Origin: Orthonyx spaldingii
Lineage: Eukaryota; Chordata; Aves; Passeriformes; Orthonychidae
Length of the DNA: 64,000 nucleotides
NCBI GenBank assembly: GCA_013397795.1
Contig: VZTJ01000306.1
Location: 1 to 64,000, forward strand
Direction of reading: 5' to 3'
Shown here: positions 36,996 to 51,428 of the stretch, piece by piece
Layout: every line of letters starts with the position of its first letter
Numbering within the stretch: position 1 is the first letter of the stretch
Notes under the pieces: model-generated
Seen by the model: the letters and a program-made list of their open reading frames with translations, nothing else
Databases searched by the model: none
Told to the model about the DNA's origin: nothing
Position numbers and translations under genes: made by a program

Positions 36996-39900
36996 AATGA
37001 ACTCTCTGTTTCCCCAGGGAGAGCAGCTACTGCTTTAGAAGAATAATTATCGCAGTGGAGATAAGCAAGAAAAAGCCTGTAGTGCTTTTTTGTTTCAGGC
37101 AGTTTGAAGCATATGATTAAGTGGTGGTACAAGTTATTTGTCAATTTTTGCTCTGCGATTCTTTTTAATTCCACTTCTTTCCAAGTGCCAGTGTTTAAAA
37201 TGTCAACCTTTACTTTGAATGTTGTTGCTCTTTTCACCACTGCCTTGATACAATAACCAAACGCACAGATTTTTTTTTTTCATGTTGCAACATAGTGGAG
37301 AGAGGCTTAAGCTTTCAGACAGATTTTTTTGACTCCTTAAAGGCAGGATGCTGTGAGTCACAAAACTGTGGCAGGCACTACACAAACATTATGCGCATGT
37401 TTGTACTTATTCCTTTAGAAACCTTTAGGGAAGAGAAAGATCAAATGCTGCATCACTTCACAGTGACTTTTTTGGCTGACACATACAAGAATTACGAGCC
37501 AAAAAAGAAGAGCAAAAGAAGTTTGTATGGGGGGTCGCCAATACTATTGATTTTTACATGAAAGGAATGCCCTCCTTTCCCCTTCACGTGCTTCAGTAGC
37601 AGCTTGTAGCACAAAGCCACAAGCTCCACGTGCTCCCCTTGCTCACTCATACATATACATGCAGTTAAGTGCCTTTTACACCACGGCACGGAGGGTTTTA
37701 GAGGATGTTCTCCCAGAACACACGTTCACTAAGCAGACACAGCTCTAACCCAAGGAATATGACGGATTCAAAACAGTAGGCAGGTGGTAATTGTAAAATC
37801 TAATTTCAAATCTGCATATGGCTGACGCTCTGATTAAGCTCTGCTCCTACAGCACTCAGAATAAACAGATCCATTTGACATGATGACAACATAACCTTTG
37901 GATGTCCTTTGCTGTGCACGCTCTGTGTCTGATAAGACACATTCCATGCTTCCCACATGCAGTGGGGGTGGTGCAGATGGTGAGGCTTGCAAGTGCAGAA
38001 TTTTAAAGCAGAAAACAAGGAAATGAATACTGCTTTTGCAGAACATGATTTTATGGCAGATTTCTATTCTTACTGATACACATTGGGAGTAATGTCAGCT
38101 ACATCCAAACATGCACTCGAATCATTACAACCAGCCCAGCAAGTAGCAACATCTACCTCCAGCACAGCAAATCAGTTCAGCAGCCTTCTCAGACAAACCA
38201 AACCAGGGCTGTTGGTATCCAAAATGCCATGCCATGCCCAAACCTACCCAAAGGCTTTCAGCTTATTCATGCCTTAAAGTTAAGACAAGAGCATCACTCT
38301 GAAAAAGTAGAGAAAGCAAAGGAAGGCAGTCTGATGGCTATTTCAAAGCATTTTCATTTGAATCCTACTAAAGAAATTGACAGTGCTTTCTTTTGCAAGG
38401 GGGAAGCAAGAAGAACAGAGGTTATACAAGGTAAGATGAGGTGTCTTCCTCTGCTGGTTTTTTTTGCCAAATCCTTATTATCACCACCTGAACCTGCTGG
38501 AATAGCCAGCTACTACTCTGCCTAAAAATAAGCTTCTTATCTCCAGATGTTTTTATAAATAGCAAGCCACTGTAGCTGGTGCTTCCCCACTGCTGGCAGC
38601 TGATAAAGGTCCAGCTTCTCTTGTCATTACAGAATTGACTTCATTTCCTCGCAGCAGCATCCCTCCAACAGAGGTTCAGATTCACTCTTCAGAGTTCACT
38701 CTTCAGAACCATCTCTAGCAACATGTTTGTCTCCTTACAGAGTTCATGGAAATGCAGTTTCTTTCCCTCTGTGATTTTCAGGCTTTTTTCTGCCTTGTGT
38801 TTGTACCCCGAAGACGCAAGTCCAGGAGGTTTTATGCAAGAAGTTCTGGGCAAGCAGGAGCAGGATGGTTCTCTATAACCTGTACCCAGGAGAGACCTCA
38901 CACCTCCCAGTCTTTCAGCAGCAAGGATTTGACTTTGCCATAGGGACCTGTATTTATTCTAGCTCTGTGACTGACTCAGGGGCAGGGGCAGTGGCAGGGA
39001 ATGCCTGGAGTGAGCTGAGCTGAGCTCTGCTTCCTGCTGAGGGCAAAGCTGCAAGCTCAACCCTGCTGGCTCTGCCTCCCAGGCTCACGTGCTGTTCCCT
39101 TCAATCCTTCCTCCCAAATTCCCACCGGGCATCATGCCCAGACAGCTTAGTTTGGAGTAGTGAAAGGTTACCCCCTCCTCCTACATCATTCCTGGTGGAG
39201 TTCAGGGATCAGGAAGAAGCCTGGGCTGCAGTGCCTCTATCCCAGGCTCTGGTCCCTTGAGGCATGAGAGAGTCACAGCAACTGATCTTGTGCCAGTGAT
39301 GATGCAGTTTCCAGCAGGAACTGGGCTGACATCAGTGTGACAGACACAGATTCCAGCTAGTGACAAAAGGGGAAGGTGCTACAACCCATTTCCGTGACTC
39401 ACCCAGCCTTTGGTCTCAGCTGCCTCTAAGTCAGCCCATCCACAGCACTGACACCTGTGCATCTGTGTGATTTGAAGTGAAGACACCATTTCCCAGGCTC
39501 TGCATTGCCAGTGGCCAGCTGCTCATTTGATTTCGTTGCATTTCCCTCCTTCTTCTCTGCAATTTTCCCAAGCTCTTGTCCCTTTCTGGTTTGGCATTAC
39601 CTACCCCGGGCTCCCCCCCTTGTCACATCTCCCAGACCCAACTCACGCCCGCAGCCAGGAGGAACAGGCTGGTGCTGTGCCCTGGAGAACTCCTCTGCTT
39701 CACTTCACAAGCAGCCTCTGCTGATGCTGCACATCTGGGTTATTAACTGGCCACCTGGCAGCTCCCTAATTGGTAATATCAGTAAAAGCACATTTTTCTC
39801 TTAAGTCTCCAGACAAGGCAGTTAAATTTGATCTAAGATCCTCACATCCTCATTGCCTCCTATAATTTGTAATGGCCTTGCCTGTGCCATTAAAATGATG

Positions 39901-40189
39901 GCTACTTTTTTTGCACTCACACACTTTCTAGTTTGTCTTTAACATACACTCTGGCAGGGAACTGAATGACACAGCACAATCTGCTCAAGCTTTTTCTATA
40001 GTAAACAGAGATAAAAACCACAGCCAAAGGGCACGCAGGCTGCGAGGAAGCAAGCACCGCGTGTTATTGTAGCAAGCACTGCAATCCAAGTTCCTGCTCA
40101 CAGGAAAGTGTTCCCGGAGGGAGGTGAGGTCACGCTCCATCCCAGCTCCCTGACCACGGCACTGGTCCTGCACAGCAGAGCCCTCGGTG

Positions 40190-40430
40190 GCTTCACACAG
40201 CGTCACATGTGCGAGCCGGGTGTCACCAGCAGAACGTGCTGGAGGGGCATGGTGGCTGCTGGGTCAGACGTATAAACGCGAATTTGAGGTCGTGTTCTTT
40301 CGACGACCTCGTTTGGCGATGAAGACGGGACCTCAGGGACCTGTGACTCCGTGGCTCGCAGGGACCCCTGGCCCAGCCCCGGCGGTGGGAGCGAGCCTGG
40401 GGAAGGCACAGCGCCACTGAGACACTCCTG
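40190..40430. promoter_or_regulatory. Small isolated CpG-rich patch
   Basis: About 240 bases with many CpG (for example GACGTATAAACGCG, CGACGACCTCG, GGCGATGAAGACGG) within CpG-poor intergenic DNA. It lies between the SYT17 island and the ITPRIPL2 3' end. It may be an orphan CpG island or enhancer, or an alternative SYT17 first-exon region. No known protein is encoded. Confidence 0.4.
40286..40310. other. Perfect 8-bp inverted repeat, 9-nt loop
   Basis: GAGGTCGT (40286-40293) pairs exactly with ACGACCTC (40303-40310) around GTTCTTTCG. It has two CpG per arm. No known structural RNA family recognised. Confidence 0.8.
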
Positions 40431-43400
40431 CTTTGGAACTCACACCCCGCATCAAGGCCAAAAAGCTTGGATACGTCAGGCTTTGGGTCAGGCTAAAAAG
40501 CCAAGAGTATTTTCAGACTTCCGAGGAGAGAACGTTGTATTTATAGGGAAGTTTAGTTCTTCGGTTGCTTTTGTAATTCATTTTGTTTAGGACTGGTTTA
40601 TTCAAGCTGTAGGGCTGAGGAGTTAGCTGCTAGATTTCCTTTCCAGGCTCACATTTCTAACTGTTTGCAGACATAGGACAGAGCTATTTTTGTAATGTAA
40701 ATCATTACAGAGAGAATATCTCACAGTCCCCACTGAAGCAAATTCCTAAGGAAGCGAGCTCCATTTTAAAAGTAAATTTCTACTTCGTATTTGTTTTAAT
40801 TTAATGGCTGAGAAACGAGCACCATCAGTCTGAAGCCAAGCAGTGTCCCCATTTCTCAGGAAGACAAATTCAGGGGAATGAGAGTCAATTCTACCAAGAG
40901 GAACTGGGTGTAGGCTGTAGATGTGACTTCCCAAGCCCTGGGGTTTGAGGTGATCCTGGTGAAGTGGCTGAGCAAACGGGGACAGAACCCAGCCTTCAAA
41001 GTGGCACAACTGTAGACAGAAAGGTACTCAAGATACTTTCAGTGCTCACCTTACTAAGTAAGATAATATCCTTCCAAAAAGGCCAGAGTGTGGGATTTTG
41101 TAGAGTAAGGCAACCTCTGTTCCAACATCATCTCTCTGAGAGCCGGGGACAGAATTGTAAAATAAATACTGAGAGCTTGGTTGTGTTACAGACCCGTGGA
41201 TGACTTATTTTAAAAGAACAGTCTCATCCTCTGGAAGTTGTTTGAATAACTGAGCTGTGACTCTTCCCATTTGATTCACACTAATTTAGTAAGTCACAAT
41301 TGCTATTCATAGGAGCATCAAAAACTACATCAAACCTAGAAAGTGGACAGGGAAGGAATTGAAATTTACAGGTTTCTCCTTTCCAGCAGTGGCTTAAAGA
41401 CGTAAATGAATACAGAAACAGATGTGGTCAAGCACACTTTCTTCAACTGAATCAGCAAGGCTTTATAAGTGAGCCCTGGGCCATGCAGCTGTGAAATATA
41501 GGAAAAGTTATCCAAAACCATTTAAATATAGCTCTAAGAGAAAAGCTTTTGATTATGAAACAGATTAACAAAACAGAAAAATAGAGATTGCTTAAAACTT
41601 TTGGAAAAAATCAATATCAACAGCAGTAAAACCCACTTCCAAGCTGCAAAGGAACAGCTACAAGGACATGTTCAGGATCATTCAGCTGCAAATACCAAAT
41701 CATGATTTGCAAAAGTATGCCCAAGTCAGCTTCAGAATTCAACAGGTTCAGAAGGGCATGACTATTTTTATGACAAAAGGCTCTGTTTCCAATTGTCTCC
41801 TCCCAGCAGCAGAGACCATTACATCTGGTTTTCCCATTTTGCACATCTCATTAAGCAGATGTGCAAAATACTGTATCAGGCACTAGGGCTAAACTTGGTT
41901 GGCTAAAGGGACAATTTGCATTCTAAAGCACTGCAGTGCTGTAGCTGAGAAATAAATGGAATTCCTGAATATTTCTGCCTTGAAAGGACCTCAGTTTCAT
42001 CTGTCTGTTTCTGTCGTTGAATTTTTTTCCCTCATCTCCGTTCTGTGCATTTACCCTGTGGTGTTTTCAGTGGGACACAGCTCTGCTGAGGAGGGAGGCT
42101 GCAAATTCACTTAATGCAACCAATGTAAAGGAACCAAGTCCTTTCCAAATTAAAATTTCCTTCTCACAAGGAATCCCTTCTCTGGGCATTAATGGAAACC
42201 AGGATCACTACACACACAGCAGCACACACCCTGCTCTCTGCCATTCAGAGCCGAGCTTGGAAGGCAAACCTGTTTTCATCACAGACTGAACCAGGCTCCT
42301 ATGCAAAAATCTGCTAAAATCCAGGTGATAACATTCCTCCTTGCTGCTGGGAGTTCCCCTGGGTGTCTGACTGAAAACTGTTCTTACAGATCAGATGGGA
42401 ACACCTTTGATCTTGGGGCTGCTCCTTATGTTACACAGGCAGCAGCACGTTGTGTTCCTCCCCCATAACGTGTCTGTAACTTGCAGTTGGTGGAGCAGTG
42501 CTGTCAAGGAAGGTGTCCCTGCTCCTGAGCAATGTCCTGGTGTGGGTCCAGCCCCACCCTGCACCTCATCGCACTGTGCCAGTAGCTCAGGCTGTGTCAC
42601 CTGCCATGATGGGTGACAAACTATTTCCACTGGCCCCAGAAAAGCAGTTGGTATGAGTCGAGGACTGCATTAGCCCTCTCCCAGGGGAGGAAGCTTACTT
42701 GTCCTCCTCCCTGAAGCATCCCTTTTACAGCGTTGGACTGGGGACCTCGTTAGCAACACAAATAAGTTTCCAAGCAGAAAAGGGACAAAAGTAAATCTGA
42801 TCTCATCCTGGCTTCCTCCCCCACTGGAAGAGCTGGAGGGCTGTGGCCAGCGCGTGACTGCCATCGTGTCCCCATTCCGCAGGGATGCCACTGCAAGGTT
42901 ATGAAAATACTGTCCAGGAGGGAGCAAGGAGGTATCCATCTGCTCCCTTCACTGCAAGGGCCTGCTACCTCTGGGAGCCTGGACTGGGGAAATCTGCTGA
43001 AAACAAACCCTAGGTGCTCTCAAAGGGCAAAGATGTGCCAGAGCAGTCAGGACAGCATACTCTGGGGTGTGCAGTCCTGTGTTCAATCAGAGAAGCACCT
43101 TATTCACTCAAAATTAACCTTCTGCTCTGCAACTTGAAAGTTTCTGGGGCAGCTGTGTTTGCTGACCTCTGAGAGTGAGCAGTTTTATACAAATGAAATA
43201 CCTGTGCACTTCACAGACAGCTACCCCAGCGGCAGTCAGGCAAACAGGTGCTCAAACTGCTGCACTGCCAGAGCCCTTTGAAATGAAAGTCTCATTATGA
43301 AGGTGTTTATCAGCCAAAGAGATAAATTTCACCACTGAAATGACCCTTTTCACAGTCCCTCCAGCTGCCCGAGACAGGTGAACAGCACTTTCACCAGCTG

Positions 43401-44576
43401 ACGTTTCAGAAGGCAGGAAGCAGGGCTCACACCACATCTTCTTCCACAAGAGTCACAAGCCCTGAAAGCTTTGGCTGAAGAAGTTCATGCAAATCCCATG
43501 GTTCCCCCTCAGAAACACTGTCCTGTTTTCCATTGAGGGCTGACTCTTCTGGTGTCCATCCAGGCAGTGACCACATTCCCCAAGGTGACCGCCTGCCCTT
43601 CCTGGCAGTGTCACTGCTGCCTTCCCTACTTACCCCTCTCTCCCACCATCTCCCCTCCAGCCTATCTATGTGGATGTCTCTGCTGTCATTCCAAGTCAGA
43701 TACTAATCTCATCCAACAGCATCTCATTTTAATTAGCTCTTAATTGCCACTTAACACAGGGATCATTTTGGAAGGCCATAACAATTCTTCCTTGAGGAAT
43801 TATTTGAGTGTTAAAAGCTCGTTATGTGTCCCCATACACACTTTGGGTAATTAAAATGATTTCAAGAGGCAAATTTAAAACACTGCTGTGCACACAAGCT
43901 CTGCACACAAGATTCATACGGTTTCTTGGAGCACCAGTAGCATTTCCAATGAGCAAAGCACAGAAGTCAGTGTGTTTTGCTACCAGTCTCCCTCTGTGCC
44001 TCCCTCATGCACTCACCATGTCTGGAAGTCATGGCATGTAACAGAAAGTGGGAGCATTTTAAGAAGCACCTGTAAAATGCAAGGGGTTAATGTCACAGTG
44101 AGCACATTGCTGCTGCTCTGCTGGAACTGGTGCCCCAGCCAAGTGCAGGACATTGTGAAGAGTCTGCATGTCAAGGCAGACAGCACTCAAAGAGCCAAGA
44201 GATAAACAGACTGTCAGACTAAACTCATCCTTAGGCACATACAAAGCTTCAGCCAAGACTTTCTTCGTTCCTGAGCAAGTCAGACTCCTGAGAGATTTGC
44301 AAATGGACAATTTGCCAAATTCTTACCAAGATCTCCAGGATTCCCACAGCAGAAGCTACAACTGAGTGCCAGTTCACTTTATTTAGTCATCCATCTGTCA
44401 GAGCAGCAGTGAGGAGGCACAGAGGCCTGGTGCTTCTCAGGTACTGCCCCATCCACATGGTGCCAACAGGGCAGCTTCATGTCTGTTCACAGAGCTCTGG
44501 AAAACACCACACTGGAAAAAGGGAGAAATGGACCTATTGCTTTCTCAGCCTACTGCTGCTGTTCTTCTCCCCCCTT

Positions 44577-44601
44577 CCCCCCCCCCCCCCCTTTTTTTTT
44601 T
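44577..44601 (+). repeat. C15-T10 homopolymer junction
   Basis: Fifteen C directly followed by ten T, within a longer pyrimidine-only stretch (about 44562-44606). Such a tract can adopt triplex structure and is prone to length error. Confidence 0.95.
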
Positions 44602-47600
44602 CTTTTACTATTCAGGAGATGTCATTATTTTTCGTAGGGCCTGGATGACTGCTGAGCTCAAGTGGCTCCTGGGGAAAACATACCGGCTCTGTGCAGAAAT
44701 ATTTTTTTGGAGAAGTGCCCATGATTCACAAACCTTACAACTTGCAAGTTTCTCCTGTTTGAAACACACTTCAACAAAGCTCCAAGGGGACATGACAAAA
44801 AGAGATGCTCGGAAGACACACTCATACCCCCATACAATCACCTCTTGGGCAGGAGCCCCTCCACCAGCAAACAGACCCAGAGATGAGAACTGCACAAAAT
44901 TCAGCGTTCCTGAAAATCCCTCCTGTAGAAGCCAAGCCTGCACAGCCGATTTAAATGAAGAAAAAGTCTGTGATGTGCCTGTTCGCTTGCTGATGTTTTT
45001 ATGCCTAAACGTGGTCCTAGGAGAACTTCCAAGAAGCAGTAGGAATATATTCCTAAATGCATTGCACAGCACAGAGAAGTCTTTTGCAACAGAAATAGAG
45101 GAATGACTCATTTCCTCTGCAGCGGCTGCTCCGGCATTTCACTCGCACAGGCAGGGGAGCAGCTCCCTGTGCTGTGTCAGGAGAACTGGGAAACTCAAGA
45201 GTAGTTTCCAGCATGTGTAAACCTAACTGAATTTTGACTTGCCTTCAAAACCAGAGATCCCCGATTGTCATCTGGCGGAGCACAGGAGACAGATTGGCAA
45301 ACCGTGTCCAAACACTCCCTCCCTCGATGGGAGCTTTGGATTTCAGCATTTTCATTTTGCTTAGGATTAAACCCTGAAACAGAGAACCAAGAGTTGCCCT
45401 CTCCACTGCCCTCTCCTGAAGCACTAAGCACACGGATTTGCCAGTGAACTCAGCTCCAAGCTTCTCATCTCCCCTGCTTGAAACTGGAAGGAGTGGACTG
45501 AAATTGCAGGGAGTAGTGTGCTACTGGTTGGACTTTGCTGCTCTTCTTCCTGTTTCTACAGCTATTTGTTTTCAGTCAGTACAGTGAGGCTCTTCAAAGC
45601 AAATCTTTCACTTTCTCCCCTAGGAATCCATCATACATTTTTGGTAATTTTTGGTAACTTTTCTTCTTTGATAGCTGGTAATCTTTGCAGCACAATCCCT
45701 GTCTGCTCAATTCCTTACATCCGCTTTTCCCCTCCTGTGCAGTTTATCATATGGGCTCTGTGGCAGGGATAAAAGCCAACAGAGAACCACAAGTATCATG
45801 AAATCACTAACAAACCCTTATCACATCCAGCCCAGCCCACAGAGGTGAGTATTCTCTATGCAGCTCTGGTCCTATTTTTTTCAGGGGTTTGTTTTTTCCT
45901 CTTTTTTGGGGGGAAGGAACTCCCAGGGATGTCAAGAAAAGCAGCCTGTCATTGGAGTACACCGAATTTTTCCGAGTCTCTGAATCACCACTGCTATCCT
46001 TTAAAAGGAGAAAAACAAGGCTTAACACAGAGCCTGGTACAGGATGACATTTGATGCACACACATTGGTAACAACCTTTAAGCGTTTTGCATATAAATCG
46101 TTACTTGACTCCACAGGCTGTTTACAGACACAGAACACACATTACCTATAGCTCTGCTGCTGATCTCTTATGAAGTGGTTCCAAAATGCCCGTTCTTGGT
46201 TATCTGTTTAAAACAGGACACTGAAGGCACGTGCACAAGAGCAGAGGAAGACTCTTAATTAGGCATCTCATATGTTTGAGAACCCCAGAGAGATCTATCC
46301 ATGGTCAGCCCTCCATATCCTGCTTATTTTAGAGTTGGGAGCTACTTCAACCTCTCCATTAAGCACAGCACTGTGCTCCAAAGCATCAGGAAGCACTGAA
46401 GGAGAATCCTTGTGCTTTAAGTGGTGCCAATCCTTATTCCTTTCTCAACCACCAGCTTCCCAGTGCTGTCAGCCCAAGGAAAACGGGACTGGCTGCTCTT
46501 CTGCCAGCTACTGAAATTGTGTCACTTACCTCAGGGAAGACTCACCAGGCAGACATTTAAAGAGGTGACACAAGAAATAAACCAGCCTGGAACAGCAAAT
46601 TTCCCACGTCTGAACTCTTTTGGAGCCTCACAAAAATGGGATGCACAAATAAGGCTCCCTTCCCTTCCAGACAGCTTTAACTTGCATTAGCAGTATTTAA
46701 TCAGCAATTCACTGACCTTGGCTGCACTACAGGGAGGTATTTGCACAAGGATGGAAAGATTTTAAACAATTTATCCAATGAGTTGGATGCAAACAGGCTT
46801 TTCTTTAAACACCAAGCATGCAAGGCCTTAGGCCAGTTAATTTTTTGTTAACAGATTTATCACAAAAGGAAAGTCCTGTGTTTCTTTTCTGTTGAATAGG
46901 AACTCAGGCTTCAAAAAGAGAAATACTTCAGAGCAGGGATTGAATGGAGACCAGGGGATGGTTACTGCTTTTAAGGAAGCCATTAACAAGAGATAATGTT
47001 ATTAGAGGTGAAGTTCTAAATACATTTTCACCATGCCGACTTGGGTGGCTGAGTGTTGACACTAAATGTTGACATTTTTCCATTCTTTGCCAGCAAGAAA
47101 CCCGTTAGGCACACTGTGCCAGCAACTGCTGCCCCTCTCAGAGAAGCAGCTCCCTGCAAGGTAAAGGCAGGCACACAGAGACCTGGAGACAGCCACTTCC
47201 AGCCTAGCTTTGATGCATTGATTTCAAAGCTCACAGTCTTGCTGTTATTTCATTAACAGGGAACACCAGCACAAGCCATGTGGATAGTTCTTGCATCTTT
47301 CCAAGGACTAATAAAGGACTGGTAATTTGCTGGCCCATCCACAAAACTCCTGCTGGCTGCAGCAGGACTTTTCCCATATTTAATAAAAGCGGTTTGGAAG
47401 GGGGACGTGTCTGGACACGCCACGCTGAAGAGTTCACACCAGCACTGTGAAACCACGCCCTTGCTTTGCACTAAGCACCTGAAAGAGCAGATTTGCAGCA
47501 ACCCGAAACTGGAGCCAAGGAAACAAGAACTCTGAGCAAGACAACCACAAACCCCAAGGTGCTCCATTTCAGGAGTCAGCACCACCACAGACGGTGCCAG

Positions 47601-47794
47601 CCGTGCTGCACTCTCTCTCCTGGCTCTCCTCCACATCCCTGCACAGCTCCCAAGGCGTGGACTTCCTGCTTTTCCATCATTTTGCTACTTTAGCAGTCTC
47701 CTCCTAAAGAGCACATAAACCTGCCAATCAGTTCTGTGGCTGCAGACAGCTTTTACTGAAAAAAGGTAACGAGGAATTTAAATCTTGAGGCACT

Positions 47795-50700
47795 GATGCT
47801 TTAACACAGTTGTTTATTATTACAGTGAAATATTCAAACAAAACCACCAACTTTTTATGGAAACAATAAAAGTGCAAATGTATTTTGGTATTAAATAGGA
47901 AATGAATTTATAAACGTTTCATTAAAATGGGCTGACACTTTGAGCCTATAAACACTTTTAAAAAACCAAAACATAGCAGCTGAACACTTCAGTTTTATCT
48001 TTGGTCTTACGATTAACCAGCAAAAAATAGTTGTACCAGGAATGTCCATTACAAACAGACACTTAAAATTTACATCACTCTGCAGAGATTCAAAATCAAA
48101 GAGGAATGTTTGCAAGATATTTGGTCAGATAAAATATAATGCCTTTGAGAAATAACACAGCATTTTTCAATACAAAATGAAATCACACATATGAATTTTG
48201 GTACTGTAAATGGACTTATTCTCTTGCAGGTGTGACTCCTCTTCCCATTTAACGTCCAATAATAACAACTTCATTTGCACAATCTTTGCAAAATTAGGCT
48301 GCAGGTAAGAGAACCAAGAGCACATTAGTGCTAGATAACACATTCTTTTTTTCTGTGTTTGTGTTTCTGTTTACACACACAGATGCAACCCTACTGAATC
48401 CATGGTACACTATAACAGCTCCAGCCTTAGCAAACAGGTATTCATAACCTTGCTGTGTATCCATGGGCTGGGAGAAGAGGAAGAAGGCAAAAGGCTCACA
48501 GGATTACTCATATGGGTCAAGTTCTCTGTACACCTCCCTGCAGATAAGGCCCTCAGCAGCTCCAGCACACAGCAGGTACCAGTGCTGTCATGTTTCTGTG
48601 GAATAAGATGAATGCTGTAACAGAAACCCAACTTCTATCAGCTCCTTTTGTCAATCGCATTCATGAACGCATGCTTTAGAGCAGATAAGGAAAATACATT
48701 TAATATCTCAGTTGTACCACTGAGCCACCAAGTGCACACACACTGCCTCGTGGCAAGACGCCCCCTCACTTCAAGAAGGCTCAGCCGAGCTTAAGGTGAA
48801 AGCAAACACAGGCATTTTCTCCATCAGGAACTCAAAGCATGCCTTGCTGAGCAAAAACATGCTGAAGATCTACATGCACAGCTAATAAACTGAGGGCTTG
48901 CCTCACTTTTTACCCTGATGGATTCAACTGCTTTGGAAATATTGTCAAAGCAAAACCCACTTAAATCTCTTTACCCTACACTCCAAATCCACTTGCTTTC
49001 AATAGTTCTCCTCCAATTTTACCCCACGTCCTTTGGCTTGTTTGCACTGCATCTTCACTGAGAGTTTACCATCCTCCTCACTCACCCTCAGCCCAACTTT
49101 CATTTTCTAAACTATTTACATTCTCCACCATCTCTTCTTGTCACGCGTTCTCCAATGCAACTCTCTTCTCCTGACCTTACTACAATTTAGTGAGGAAGTC
49201 CTTACCAAGTCTATTACAGATTTCCATGTATTGTGGCAACACTAAACAAATGCACACCCCCTTCCAGAGAAAAGATCCCTCTTCAGAGACAGGGATGCAG
49301 TGATATAAACAGACAGACAGCTGACTGAAGCAGTCATGATGCCAGAATTAACATCTTATGGGTTTTTATGTCATGAGTTCAGGCAGCCACAACAACCTGG
49401 GCTGGCCATCTAGTTCTTCTTTGGGCAAAAGGTTCAATGGCTTTGATTGCAGAACTGCATCTTATTTTAAATACCAAGAAACACAAGCCTGCAAAAATAG
49501 TACATATCATGGTCTGCTACCAAGAAAAACAACCCAGAAACACCAATGTAGCTGACTTAGTCTCAAATACCATGTGCAAAGAACATTTGATCAATACTAC
49601 CTATAAATACACTATTTGTATTTGTAGAAAGAAGCACAGTGCTTCAAATACAAAAATAACCCAGCTTGTGGGTGTGACCTATGCCATAATTACCTGAAAA
49701 TAAGACTGCATGAGCAGTTAAAAAAATAGACACAAGTAGGCAAACATCTGCCTAGGGAGTGCTTCCATTTAGAAAAATAGATTTGTATAAAGCTTCATAG
49801 ATTTTGAAAATGTTTGTTTTATGCTCTGATGCACAGAACTGCGAACAATACATCAGGGAGAGGAAGAGCAGGTTGGTAACTTCAAGTTATCCTAAAGCTT
49901 CCCAGAAGTTACACTTGGTCCTTCACAATTCTTTTGAGAGTGCTCACTCAGGACACAGCACAGTAAGTAATAAGGCACATGCTCAGCTTCCTGAGCACCA
50001 GCAATTTAACAACATATTTTGGTACTTAATGCATCAAATACTTGAGCAGGTGACCAAATAAAGCAAGGATTTGAAATTCTGAATTTTCTGACACCCTGCA
50101 CTGGGGAGCTAAGGACACTTGCAAACCTGGCTGCATTACAACTCAACAGGTTATTGCAGCAACTGGGACATAACCAGACAGAAAGTGGCAATTACCTGCC
50201 TGATAGTTGTACTTAGAGGACACCAGAATCTGTAGCCTAAGGTTGTCACTGTACCACAAATCAGTGCTAAATAATTATGAAGTACCCTGAAATATTTTAC
50301 TTCCTTCTCCCCATAATAAAATAACAATTTGCAATAGTACAGCACTACAAAATCCCATCAAGGTTATTTGGTTCAAACACTGACACAGTCAGACAACTGG
50401 TTAGGCAGTCATCCAAAAATCCCACCAAACCCCTACCAGGGAGCAGGAGGGTGCAGCAGTCAGCTTACGGCACTGAGATTTGGACTGGTTTAATGTTTGT
50501 TCCAAAATATAACACAGCATTTCTTATTTTGTTGTTGGTCCTTGAGGTAAAGCATATTCTAAGATAATAGTACTTGAATACAGAAACAAATAATAAAACT
50601 CAACTAGAACCCACAAACAAATGAACCTCAAGGTATTTCTTTAAAAGGTTTTCCTTGGGATAATTCAAACACCACTCCTTTAACAAAATACTAATGCCTC

Positions 50701-51428
50701 CTCAATAGCAATATTTAGTGCAGCCAATTATCCTAAAAATAAGGTCTTTGTGAAAATAAAGTGCTATTTGTTTCCTTCTATCTGCATTTCAATCCTTCAC
50801 TATAACCTTCACTTGAACACAAATGTGAAACTAGATTCTTCATCCTGTTATCAGAGCAGTTTCACTTCTTCCCTCAAGTTTACATTAACATGTGTTACAT
50901 TTCTATTTAGCACAATGTGCTCGATTACCCAGGAAATTTAAAGCATGGCATTGAGCATTTCAAACTGTGATCCACACTCATGCTCTAGTGCTCATCACGT
51001 TTTAAGAACACCTTGGTATATTGAGGGGGAGTTGTTTGCACTTAAAGAATTTTTAAATCCCAAATGGATTTTGTATCATGAAAAGAAAATCTCAGAAAAA
51101 CCTCGATTTTGCCACTAAGACAAAAAGTTAACGTGGATTTCTAAAAATGTCAGTTTGGTCCTTTTAGTTTGCAAACTGCTGACTGTTTGCAAACACTTGA
51201 CGACTAAGGCATTTCCCCATAAACTTCAGAATTTTCCCACGTCCAACAAATGAGATTAAAGAACGAGAATCACAATCTCAATAAGTCTTGGCCTGGTCTT
51301 CTCAGGTCAGGAACAGAACCACAGAAGCACATTCCATCAGTCCCACCGTGCTCAGGCAGGTGCAGGCTCTCGAAGCACCGGAGGGCTGGGGGTGTGCGAT
51401 GCCGGGGCCAGTCCGGGGTGAGCCCAGC
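47795..51428 (-). other. ITPRIPL2: ITPRIPL2 3' untranslated region (inferred)
   Basis: AT-rich, apparently single-copy sequence continues from the ITPRIPL2 stop with no recognisable repeat or splice acceptor. It ends near a minus-strand AATAAA at 47813-47818, where an A/T-rich stretch precedes the presumed cleavage site. A 3'UTR of about 3.6 kb on a short coding gene is plausible. Nearer poly(A) variants may exist, and the far end is an inference. Confidence 0.4.
47813..47818 (-). terminator. ITPRIPL2: Candidate distal poly(A) signal for ITPRIPL2
   Basis: Exact minus-strand AATAAA in a run reading GTAATAATAAACAACTG. It marks the change from AT-rich sequence to the more mixed intergenic sequence at lower coordinates. 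It is 3.6 kb from the stop codon, so the assignment is tentative. Confidence 0.35.

Larger units (their letters stand above)
36231..47794. other. Intergenic region between SYT17 and ITPRIPL2
   Basis: No gene supported. Holds the possible ancient repeat at about 36.9 kb, the CpG-rich patch near 40.3 kb and the C15-T10 tract. Open frames are short and lack known domains. Confidence 0.6.

Noticed and set aside
40286..40310. Histone-type stem-loop or microRNA precursor
   Set aside because: The stem is only 8 bp and the loop does not match the histone element; too short for a microRNA hairpin. Kept only as an unexplained inverted repeat.
44528..45106. 192-codon plus-strand frame
   Set aside because: Starts in the C15-T10 tract and shows no domain; overlapped by an equally long minus-strand frame.
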